Positions 11,240-22,330 of a stretch of DNA of 64,000 nt are shown here, one piece after another. The notes under the pieces are model-generated. The model had not been told where the DNA came from and did no database searches. It worked only from the letters and a program-made list of their open reading frames with translations. This DNA comes from Pisolithus tinctorius (taxonomy: Eukaryota; Basidiomycota; Agaricomycetes; Boletales; Pisolithaceae): assembly GCA_024663395.1 (NCBI GenBank), contig JANFAH010000002.1, positions 3,658,001-3,722,000 on the forward strand, read 5' to 3'. How positions within the stretch are numbered: the first letter of the stretch is position 1; each line of letters begins with the position of its first letter. The translations under genes and the position numbers were made by a program.

Positions 11240-14200
11240 TCAAGACATCGTGGTACTAGTAGTGGCGGTATCATTCCGAATTCCTCTCGTCAACGACAAT
11301 AACAGACCCTCGATGCGCACCTGCCGGTCCTAAAAATCTGGGTTTACCTAGGGCTCATCAAATGTGCTAACAAAAAACTTACCTGCAGTTCCCTAATCTC
11401 GTCTTTAAGTTGAGTAACGGGGAGCTCTCGGCACTCTTCCAGCAAGGACTGTAGTCGTTGCAACCCATTCTCACTATCGAAACGCCCCCCATCTAGGTTG
11501 TCAACTTTAAGAGAGAGGGATGGCTTCAGCCGGCGGAAGAACTTTGATAGGGGTGTCGTTGTGTCCAGTGATAAAACCTTCGCGCTGCTCGAGGTATCTT
11601 CCAGCGGCGTGAGCGTACTCACCACTCTCTGTCTGCGAGGTGTGTTTTCAGGGTGGTCAGATGTCCCTAACTGACAGGACGTGGACGGGGCCATCGGAGA
11701 AAGTAAACTCTCTTCATTTCCTGCCTCATCAAAGATACCAAAGTCTCGGGAGTCCTCCGCCTGGAAAATAACGCTATAGAGGTCCGCAGCTCGTGACCCA
11801 AAGAGATAGTCGACGACGGGAATATTTCGGATATGACCTCGATAGAGAGAATATTTTGCAATTTCCGGAGCAACTAACCACCGCTCATAGAGTGCAATGA
11901 CCACCAAGATCGGGAAGGACTAATGCCGAACAGATCAGCGAAGGACACGAAATCACCAATAACACGCACGGTGAGTTTGATGAGAAAGACATTTGCTGAA
12001 TGGAGTTGTCGTGGAGACAGCAAGTAGGTCGCTGGCTTCAAGATCAAGAGCGCGAGAAGATTGAAAGGGGGCTGGTAGCTAAACAGGGCGTCGGATTTTA
12101 CTCTACACCCATTTTCAAATCATGCAAATGTGGAACAAAGGGTTTCGCCTACCCTTCGATGGTGGAGATCGTATATTGGAACAAATACTTATAACTGTCA
12201 GACTTAAATCAGAATGATTTAATGTCTCCTACCTCTTGGGTGGCATTCTATCATGGATGAGTTCACTGAGGGAGATACCACGTAAAGATACACTCACTGC
12301 GTCAATTCGAGCGGCCGTGTTCGAAAGAATTGATATGAGAACTACGAGGATCAACATATGCTTCCAGGCCGATTATGTTTTACTTACTCGTCAAAAGGAG
12401 GGTGTTCGATAAGGCCGCAAAGCATGTCATCAATATAGGCCCGAGTACCGAGTGGAAGCTCTTCGCTTGATTGAAGCTGAGAGAGGTGTTCCCAAACCAA
12501 ATCTGCACGATGAGCCACGCGATCCCGCTCATCGTCCATTTCCCATTTGCTTACGTCGGTTATCAATGATCCTGTACTTGAAGACATAGCGTGGCGAACT
12601 CACCGATCGTATATAAAGTCAATAGGAGGCCGGAGAAACATGTGGCTGCAATGCAGATGAAGAACACAAACTCAGAAATCATTGCTCGCAGGGCTCTGCA
12701 ACGTTCTGGTCAGATGTGTAGGAGCCATGCAACATCTGACTTACAAGATGACTACGTTGTTAGTGATGGCGTAGAAAGCGAGGCTGAGGGGGGACAGATA
12801 ATTAAAACGTGAGGTAGCATAAAGCCAAGGGTTACACACCGCGGGACGAGGATGCAGCCAGCGCAGGCTAAGATGTCGAATGCAAGCTGGGAGGTATCGG
12901 CTAAGGGTGTTGGTGAAGCATGGTAGAGCATAGACAATGGAGTGCTTACCATCGTTGGTAACGAGGCCCTTGATGCGCAAACCGAGATAGACAAGAAAAA
13001 TGACCACAAACGAAGTGTCAAAAGCATTCCAGACCTGCATAGGGAACTAGGAGTGAGATTTCCTTCACATCTCCAAGAAAGGGTGTTACATTGGACATGT
13101 ATACTGCAGACACAGTGAATATGAGACCATGCTGAAGGATTCAGATTGTGAGCTTACTGAGCCATCCATATTCTCTCGAGGCAGTATATTCCTGCAGGGT
13201 AAATGCGACTGCGAATACCAAAAAAACCCCTTCCCACAAGGAGACATATGCAGTATCCTCGGCTGCGCTGTTATGTCAGTAAATATCCAACTCAAACGGA
13301 AGAATGCGCACACTGAAGAAATATTACGAAGACGAGCAGGAGCACTGCGATGTTCATGAAATGCAGTATAGCAGAATATCGAGGAACTCTCAACCTGTGT
13401 CGAAATGAGGATTGACAACTGACGGGAGAAAATGCATACTGGCCTGTAATGGTCAAGGAATGGCGCTTTGCGAACATCGTAGATCTCTATCGCGCGTTGC
13501 TTGTAATTATCCGCTACTACCGACTTGATGGCCGTAATTGAGAAGATAACACGTCCAGTATACACATCATTTACGACAGTTTGCACGATAGGAGAGGACA
13601 AAAATGCTTTCGCTTGGGTGGCGATTGCCATCTGCAAAGGGAGCTTAATACCGAATGATAGGAAGAAGGGGGGAAGCAAAGTGCCGACCTCAATAGCGCT
13701 TTGAGAATTTCCCCTGCATTCTTCTTCTCCGATGACTTCTTTCACTTCTTGGACAATGTCCATGGGAGCTCCGGCGAGAGGGTTCCACGGTGTGGTTAAC
13801 ACGGCTACCAGCTGAACTTTGCTAGCAGCAAAGTGATTCAGGAGCTTCAAGGCCATGATCTCGCAAAGAGTTGCACGGGAATGCGAGACACTAGCGTGCG
13901 CAAGATCCGATACTGCCTGTGTGAGGAAGTACGAGCGCACGACCATACACGCGTATACGACAGCCATATTACACAGCCTCGCATACTTGAGTACTAGCGG
14001 CCGCACCACCGCGAAGTTGATGTCGGATGCTGTGAGCTGGCTGGGGTGAAATATTTAGAACCCGAGGAGATGAGTTGTGGGGAACAGCTTACTCCCAACT
14101 AAGAGGTGTATCTGGATTGATGGGTAATCAGTGCTAATTAAATACCCGCGCGACAAATTCACAAACCTATAGAACTCTGGGCAGGTCTCCCGGGTCAGGG

Positions 14201-14336
14201 GTTGAAGCGGAACAAAACCCAACGGACGACTCACTATGACATCCTTCTTCAGATACGGGATCAATGGAAACACCTTGATGGAAGCCAAGAAGTCCTGGGT
14301 AGGAGCTGCTCCCACAGGCTGCTCCTCGAAGTCCAT
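11240..14336 (-). CDS. YVC1: YVC1-like vacuolar TRP cation channel (722 aa, 19 exons)
   Basis: Minus-strand exons: 14336-14235, 14176-14167, 14111-14093, 14040-13689, 13631-13444, 13394-13314, 13267-13158, 13103-13090, 13034-12950, 12900-12840, 12783-12745, 12695-12604, 12549-12388, 12341-12298, 12247-12233, 12187-12153, 12102-11970, 11919-11383, 11329-11240. All phases close. The N-terminal half is the cytosolic ankyrin-like region of fungal TRP channels (IDTPLSWDQLTASDINFAVVRPL.., YKQRAIEIYDVRKAPFLDHYR). About six hydrophobic segments follow. The pore helix and filter region is IAWLIVQIWFGNTSLSF, and the S6-end motif is LISILSNTAARIDANATQE. A charged C-terminal tail ends in LQDRQVRIEGLL. 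The homologue releases Ca2+ from the vacuole on osmotic or mechanical stress. Four exons are only 10, 14, 15 and 19 nt, and one intron appears to be GC-AG. The start is 209 bp from the divergent kinase gene. Confidence 0.9.
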
Positions 14337-14545
14337 CGTGGTCGCCGTTCAGCCCAACTCGGCTCCAAATATAATTCCATGTGCGTGTTGCTTATATAAT
14401 CAACGCCGATGTCCATATTGGACACAATGTGTCGCTCCGAGCGATCAGTTGCCAAAAAGGGAATCTGTTGTTGTTTTATTCGGAAGACTTAAAGTCGTGC
14501 GAGTGTTCCGTCCGCCCAGGTTGTTCCTCGTCTCTCTCATGAATC

Positions 14546-16201
<1,656 letters not shown>

Positions 16202-16606
16202 CGTACCTTGTTTCCATAATGTCAAGTATAGCACAGTAAGTAGCCAGAGTAGTCTGCGGCACTCCTTCTGACTTGATGAATATCTAGCCACGTCCTAATG
16301 TGTATCTCTTGCATGCTTGGTTCTTCACAGGACACGCATACTCTTCGTTCTTTTGGCATACCTTCTATTTTGTTGTCTGGGCGTCAACATGACAAACCAA
16401 TTATTACGCACCGTCGTTTCTGTAGCTGCAGCATGTATTCTAAAATCTCGTGGACCCGATGACACGCCATGGCGCCTATTGCACAGGATTCATAGAACAC
16501 ATTTGAGGGAATAACGCCCTGAGGTCCCGAACTGATTTGTCACATTTCTGTGAGACGCCTGTGTTGTCCAAGTACATCGTCTGCCAGTTCCTTCAAGTCT
16601 TAATCT
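16202..16606. other. intergenic region
   Basis: No coding signal is seen. A 65-codon open frame at 16317-16514 is hydrophobic at first but lacks an initial ATG, and it falls in what should be the 3' UTR of the kinase and the promoter of the next gene. Confidence 0.45.
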
Positions 16607-17780
16607 ATGGTGGTCGCACTGCACGATATCCGCACGATCGGCGAACTTTTTCGGAGAGGCGTGTTGCGTGCAGTTCAGAAACCCATTTACCCATCCCAAG
16701 CGGGGGCCTTGAATAAGGTGTCATTGTAGTGAGCACGATAACACATCCCGTCGAATCCTTTTTGACCCAGAGCACACGCGGCGCGGGGCCTCTTGCACCA
16801 CATCACAACAGTCAGGGAGATATCACCACTCTTCAGACGGACGCCATCGTCAACGCTGCCAATCCATCTCTTCTAGGTTCGTCATACTGACTCGCCATAC
16901 ATCCGTCTGTATTTAAACTTGGTGCGGCTCTGTCCTGACAAGGTGGAGGCGGAGGTGAGGCACATTCTAGTCAACTACACCCTACTTGAACGATCTACGT
17001 GTACATTACAGTGGATGGCGCTATCCACGCCGCTGCCGGGTCCCAGCTTCTAGCAGAATGTTAGTGAAAGTTGAGTTCACTAGAAACCTACTCTTCTAAT
17101 CCACCACATACCAGGTTGGACGTTAGGAGGGTGTAAAACCGGTGATGCTAAAATCACTGGAGGGTACGATTTGCCCGCGTGAGTAGCTTATTCATACACG
17201 TTCCGAACGTTCGTGTAAGTGTCTTTCTGATCTTACCTGGTGTCCCGTACACCCGGCGCAATACAGGAAGCATGTCATCCATGCTGTAGGACCGGTATAT
17301 GATGCGTGCAACACGGAGATGCGCGCGAAACAACTGCGATCCTGTTATACGACTAGCCTAGGACTTGCCAAGGAAAATGGCTGCGAGACGGTCGTAAGTT
17401 CTAACATATGCACCCCTGATCCTGGGATGTTGTGATGACCTGAACCTGGTCGTGTGGTTGTAGGCATTTCCGTCTATTTCCACAGGCATCTATGGTTACC
17501 CTCTACGTGACGCTACGCACATCGCATTGAATGAAGTACGACAATTCGTGGATTCCGACGTTGAAGACAAGGTTAGTCTACGACATCCACCAATACTATT
17601 CAAATGACTTCCGTATGTTATGTAGATAAAGCGTGTTGTTTTTGTGGTATTCAGAGACGTGGACCGCTCCATGTACGAGTAAGTTTTCCATGGTAGTGGG
17701 TTTCGCCGCAATTTATCCACAAGTCCGTTGTTGTCAGGGAACTCATTCCATTCTATTTCCCTCCTGTGGAGACGGCGTGA
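16607..17780 (+). CDS. macrodomain ADP-ribose hydrolase (213 aa)
   Basis: Nine exons: 16607-16728, 16812-16876, 16943-16954, 17012-17059, 17115-17178, 17267-17393, 17464-17571, 17626-17678, 17738-17780. The spliced product contains the whole MacroD-type domain: VSLYQGDITTLQTDAIVNAAN, the catalytic and binding loop SLLGGGGVDGAIHAAAG, GDAKITGGYDLPAKHVIHAVGP, and the phosphate-binding loop FPSISTGIYGYP. Proteins of this class remove mono-ADP-ribose from acidic residues and hydrolyse O-acetyl-ADP-ribose; the Asn of NAAN and the Asp of GVDG are the key residues and are present. The glycine loop is built from a 12 nt microexon (16943-16954). The first intron is less certain: I placed it at 16729-16811 because that keeps the strand VSLYQGDI. 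Confidence 0.88.
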
Positions 17781-18064
17781 GAAGCAAGTCTACGCTGGTA
17801 CCGACGTTATCAGGTGGATCGATGCTCGTCCCTTGCTACAGAATTCGTTGGATAGTTCAAAGAGATATCGTGGTAGAATTAGTATCCATGTAAGATCGTC
17901 AGTCATTTTGTTGTGCTACCATTGTTCCTCTCGAGGTCATTGAAGGATGTCATGAGGACTGTCGTCACTACGCTCTCGATGATAAGTTGTGTATGTCAAT
18001 TGCCTAATTCGTTAACAAGTGACTTTGATCGATGCCCATATGACCGACATCGCCCTAAAAAATA

Positions 18065-18942
18065 ATGATCTTGCTTGACTTGCCTGTCGAGGTTCGGAGA
18101 AACCAGCTAATTCTGGCCTCAATCTGACCTTCACCCAGCTACTTTACGAGGTTGGACTCTACGCAGCCTCGCCCACGCTGCCTCAGACGTGCCGGTATTT
18201 GAACGCAATTTTCAAAGCTTCCCCTGCATCATATCGAGCACAATACCTTGTCGCATGCCTCGAACAATCACGTCCGCGAGAGGACGCGATTATCACCAAA
18301 ATATTAAGGTACCCCATCTGCAACGAGGACGTCCTGGAGGCGTATATTCGGATGACCGCTTCCAAAGCCGACTCGTGGAAGCGGTGGGTGCCCGAACTCC
18401 CCAGACGCCTCTTCCGGACGCTAGCCACCGATTCAAAGTCCTCGCAGTCGCCTTCTGTTTCTCGTGTTGCCCCGCGGCGCGGACGTAGCGAAGGCGGGGC
18501 CCTACGGTGGACAGAACTTGATCACCCACTGCCATTCCTCCGATATCTGTACACATGCCCCCATATTCCCCCACCAGCCGTAAATTCACACCAAGGATAT
18601 GCCTTAACAAAAGCTGTCCAGACCAGATTTGTCCCGCTGATACGGTTCTTGCTCAGCCACGGTGCTACTCCGGATTGGAAGAACAATCTGGCTATTTTCA
18701 TTGCCATATATCGCAAGGATCTTCCAATGGTGAAAATGTTGGTGGAGAGGTCAGAAAAGACCAATACCCGGCCGGAGGGGAGAGCGGCTGGAGCCAAGAG
18801 GCAAAAGCTAGAAGACAGGGTATCTGTTACTCCTGAGATGGTTAGGGCGGCGGTGAAGTGCAAGGCGCAGGATATCGTCGAGTATTTTACCAGGGAAAAA
18901 GGGTGCATACCTGACATCCATACGCTGCTCATGTTAGAGTAA
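18065..18942 (+). CDS. F-box-like / ankyrin-like hypothetical protein (276 aa)
   Basis: Exons 18065-18091 and 18139-18942 with a 47 nt intron (branch-like CTGACC). Joining them gives MILLDLPVELLYEVGLYAASPTLPQTC, a short F-box-like leucine/proline motif. Tandem helical segments resembling degenerate ankyrin repeats follow (GYALTKAVQTRFVPLIRFLLSHGATP, LAIFIAIYRKDLPMVKMLVE, EMVRAAVKCKAQDIVEYFTREKGCIPD). Proteins of this layout are common in Agaricomycetes and uncharacterised. A role as substrate adaptor of an SCF-type ligase is possible but rests only on the N-terminal motif. It ends 103 bp from the convergent eIF1A stop. Confidence 0.72.
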
Positions 18943-19045
18943 CAGAAGGGGCATAATGTCAAAGAAAAGTCCAATAGGCAACGCCGTATCATAACATTCG
19001 TACTATGGCAGACACAAATTGATCATACAAGATACATGGACAGCT

Positions 19046-19703
19046 CTAAATGTCGTCGATGTCGATGTCTCCTTCGTCACCGAACTCGAATGTGCATTCA
19101 CCATCCTCTTCGGGGAAGGTGTCAGTCTCATTGATTTTAGCGTTTTCAGGTAATTCCCCATATGCCTTCACTGCAACATATTTATTCAGCTTAGATAAAA
19201 CATCCAGGTGAGCAATATAACACACAATTCCTAGCCTCGTCGGCCGTGTATTTGACGATGACGTCTGCTTTGTTATCTTGGAAATCGCGGAGCGACAATA
19301 AAACGATATCTCCTTGGTTTATCCAAACCTAAACATAGACGGGTCAACAACAACCATAGCAAGCGCACTTGGGAAGAAATCACCTTCTTGCGCATCTTGC
19401 CCCGAATATGCGCTAATCTCTTTTCACCGTCGAAACATTGAGCTTCCAAACGACCATTTCCCAACATTTTGGTGACCTGGCCATACTCTTGCCCATCTTC
19501 TCGGAAGATCAGTTCGCGCTTGTCATCGTCGTTCTCGTTCTTTCCACGCCTCCGGTTTTTGCCACCCTGATCAAAAAAGCAAGAGTTTACAAGCTACGCA
19601 GACCAATTATTGCACAGACACACCTTTCCCTTATTCTGTGGAAGTCGAGCGACGGAGTCAGTGCTTATGATCTAGAAACATGATCCGCGAATACCTTTGG
19701 CAT
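19046..19703 (-). CDS. TIF11: translation initiation factor eIF1A (143 aa)
   Basis: Exons on the minus strand: 19703-19695, 19635-19624, 19566-19384, 19328-19226, 19170-19046 (introns 59, 57, 55, 55 nt). The first coding exon is only ATGCCAAAG and the second only 12 nt (NKGK), together giving the canonical [19 protein letters not shown] start. The OB-fold follows ([56 protein letters not shown]), then the acidic tail [11 protein letters not shown]. eIF1A binds the ribosomal A site, promotes scanning with eIF1 and, through its last residues, binds eIF5B for subunit joining. Length and sequence agree closely with other eukaryotes. Confidence 0.97.
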
Positions 19704-22045
19704 TTCTAATCAACGACGATTGAAGTTTTCCTTCCTTTCCTAAGACTTTGAAAAGTTCTGAACGAGCGAAGACTGCTCTAGGAGCTTGGAGTTGGGGATC
19801 CGGGCGTGGAGGACAAGTCACAAGCTCTGGCACAGGCTGATCAGTGCGGCGTAGGCGAAGCAGTGAAAGTTTCATTAGGTAATTTGCTGCTTGAAATGGA
19901 AAGTATGTGTCAGCATGGGCATTTGACCCCGCGAAACTTAGTCTGGCATACGCGAAACTATATGTACCCCTGAGGGCCAGAAAACTGGATGGAACATGTG
20001 TTGGTCTAATCAAACGTAGCCTAGCTTATATTACAGCAGCAGCAGATTATGCTTAACTGGTGACATCTGGTCGAAGAGACGCGATGGCGGCTTCGGAGCT
20101 GTGGTCCTTGCACACCTTGTTGATGTCGAAGGTGGGTCAATTTGGCATGTTCTTCCATTCCATTCAATTCGGATCACCTCGCGGCAACCTTAATGATAAC
20201 GAAAAAGTATCTGCACACGTACGTATACTGTTTCGGTTGAAGCCGTGGGGGCTTAACAAGAAAAAGTAAGTGTGTTTCTACACACGTACGTATGCCTCGG
20301 TTGAAGCCGTGGGGGTATATAATAAGTCAAGTACGCGGTCAATGCCTCTTCCCACCTCGATTGTCTCTCTGATATGGCATCGACAGAGCACCTTCCGCTT
20401 GCCCTCCAGCATCCTCCTTTTTGCCATATCCCCACATCCATCCTCGGCGTTTTTTAAGTGCCTGAGGACATAATCTTCGCTGATCAGACACCTGAGTAGT
20501 CTCTGATCCACCCGTTGAGGTCCTGCCCTCAGCGGATGGATCAGAAATACTCTTGTGTTGGGCCCTCGCCTCCACCGATCCTTGCTGATCCCGTGTGGAT
20601 AAGCTGTGAGGATGCACAGAAGATTTTTAGTTTTTGTCGTCGCCGTACGGACCTCCAAGACAGGCAAATGCATGTTTGGGCTCAAGCACGAACACTTGAA
20701 TTGTTGTTGATGTTGATGGAATGGCAAGTACTCACGGCTCGGACAGCTGATGTGGGAGACCTGTTAGGTATAGAGGCGCATCGCTGCCGCCATTAGCTCA
20801 ACGCAGGTGTGGTTGCATGCTTTGGCTGTATAAAGCTGGCTGTCGCATCATGGGATATTCCCGCCTGTTGACCGCGGACTGACCCAGTCCTCGCCACAAC
20901 ATCAGGCGTTTCCTGGCCGTAAACTCCGTTGTCCCCAACTGGAGATCTGTTTGAATGGAGAGGCCATCCGGTGCGATGACCCCCACCACACAGGGACGGT
21001 CCTTGCCAAGCCGTCAGGTCAATAGTATAAGTATATTGATTGATGCGAAAAAATGACGAGGCATTCTATCAGTGTAATGTATTGAGAGAATCAAGTGTGC
21101 CTACCAATGTAGCATTCATAGGCCCCCCGTCACCACAAAAAAAGACCCACCTCAGATTCTGGGGACGGTAAATGCGGGCCATTTGCTATGAAAAATTGTT
21201 GGCCAAAATTAGATTACAATAACATGAATGGGTGAATGAAAGCTGGTGAAATATCCTTCTCTGCGTTATGTACCTGTCTTAAGGCAGCTTGAGGTGTTCA
21301 TATTCATGGTGCCTTAGGTGTACCAATTCAAGGCCAGCGGCGCGAGCAAAATCTGTCCCCGCGCGACAAAACCACAGTCCGCATAGTGTGCAGCTTGATC
21401 ACGGACGGGATCTTGGGACACCAGTTACTTGGAAACCATACCAACCAGACGAAACCATATGCCAAAGACTGCTTTCTTGGCCGGAGACGCTACCATGACG
21501 ACGGCAGCGTATAAGGATGTCTGGGCCCACCATACCTCAATATGTTGCTTGGCCCTTCTTTGGTGCATTACACGGATTTGAGTTTGACTATGTCTGGCCA
21601 TCCATGCTAACTAGCAGCCCAGGCATTACTACCTCGATGGCGGCTCCAGCATGTCGGAGTACAGTAGGAGGTACAGTTAAGAACAATGCCCAGGAAGACG
21701 AAGAGATCGCAACAGAGATAAAGAACGGCGAAAGGGACCCGTGGCGGAGAATACTGCACGGAAACGATAGTGATAACACCTCCAAATAGGGATGGCGAAC
21801 CAAAGAGGTGCGGTAACGCAAGTGCCAGTCAGCCAAGGTGTGGAGTTGCGAGGAGGCAAGAGGGTCAGGCAGATAGCCTCGTGGTAGTGCGCTAGTCTCG
21901 ATTGAGGCTAAGTCTGGCAGTTTACGCGTGGGTGATGGTGCAAACTCAAACTTTAACCGGCACAGAAAGGTCTCATGTTCAAGCTTACGTCTAGGCCTTG
22001 GTTAGGGGCCTGGCTCAGTGCGACACCGGCCACGCAAACGTGCGG
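19704..22045. other. gene-poor region
   Basis: About 2.3 kb upstream of eIF1A with no frame I can link into a protein. The first few hundred bases presumably include its promoter and 5' UTR. A 113-codon minus-strand ORF at 19672-20013 runs into the eIF1A start in another frame and is not convincing. A short direct repeat lies at 20214-20315. Confidence 0.5.
20214..20315. repeat. two-copy direct repeat
   Basis: Copies at 20214-20251 and 20281-20315 share CACACGTACGTAT followed by CGGTTGAAGCCGTGGGGG, with 7 and 4 nt of differing sequence between the two blocks. The first block includes the palindrome ACGT twice. The origin is unclear; it could be a small local duplication. Confidence 0.7.
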
Positions 22046-22330
22046 TAGGTCGCAAGCCCATTCAATTGATGGTCTTTATCATCCTCACCATCCTCTTTGT
22101 CGTCATGGATACGTCCTTCCCTGTCTTCTTCAATTTTCTTCAGAACCTTGGCCCCAACACGGCCACGTTCATCATTCCTGTCGAAGCTTTCCCGACACCC
22201 CATCGCTTAGCCGCACTTGGTTTCGGTCAGCCCGAACTTGTTAGGGAATATAATATTTGTCTTCTTCGTGTTGATCGGCGCCTTCTCGACGTTGCTTACT
22301 CCTGAGACCAAGCCGAAGACGTTCGTAGTC
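22046..22330 (+). pseudogene. truncated, internally deleted PHO84-type phosphate transporter fragment
   Basis: Base-level similarity to the intact PHO84 gene at 27.7-28.15 kb is obvious: GTCGCAAGCCCATTCAATTGATGG, the ATCCTCTT.GTC block, CCCAACAC..CCACGTTCAT, GCTTTCCCGACAC and the GAGACCAAGC.GAAGACG end. The region corresponding to one exon end runs through an intron-like remnant (TACGTCCTTCCC) straight into a later exon. The segments for TENPQVTKAFVFLYCLTN and STAHGISAASGKLGA are missing, and the frame changes before the last block. It has neither the N-terminal two thirds of the gene nor an intact end. Keeping intron sequence argues for a DNA-level copy rather than a retrocopy. Confidence 0.85.

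Noticed and set aside
18065..18150. Apparent frameshift at the start of the F-box-like gene
   Set aside because: A 47 nt intron with good splice and branch sites removes the stop and joins LDLPVE to LLYEVG, so the gene is intact.
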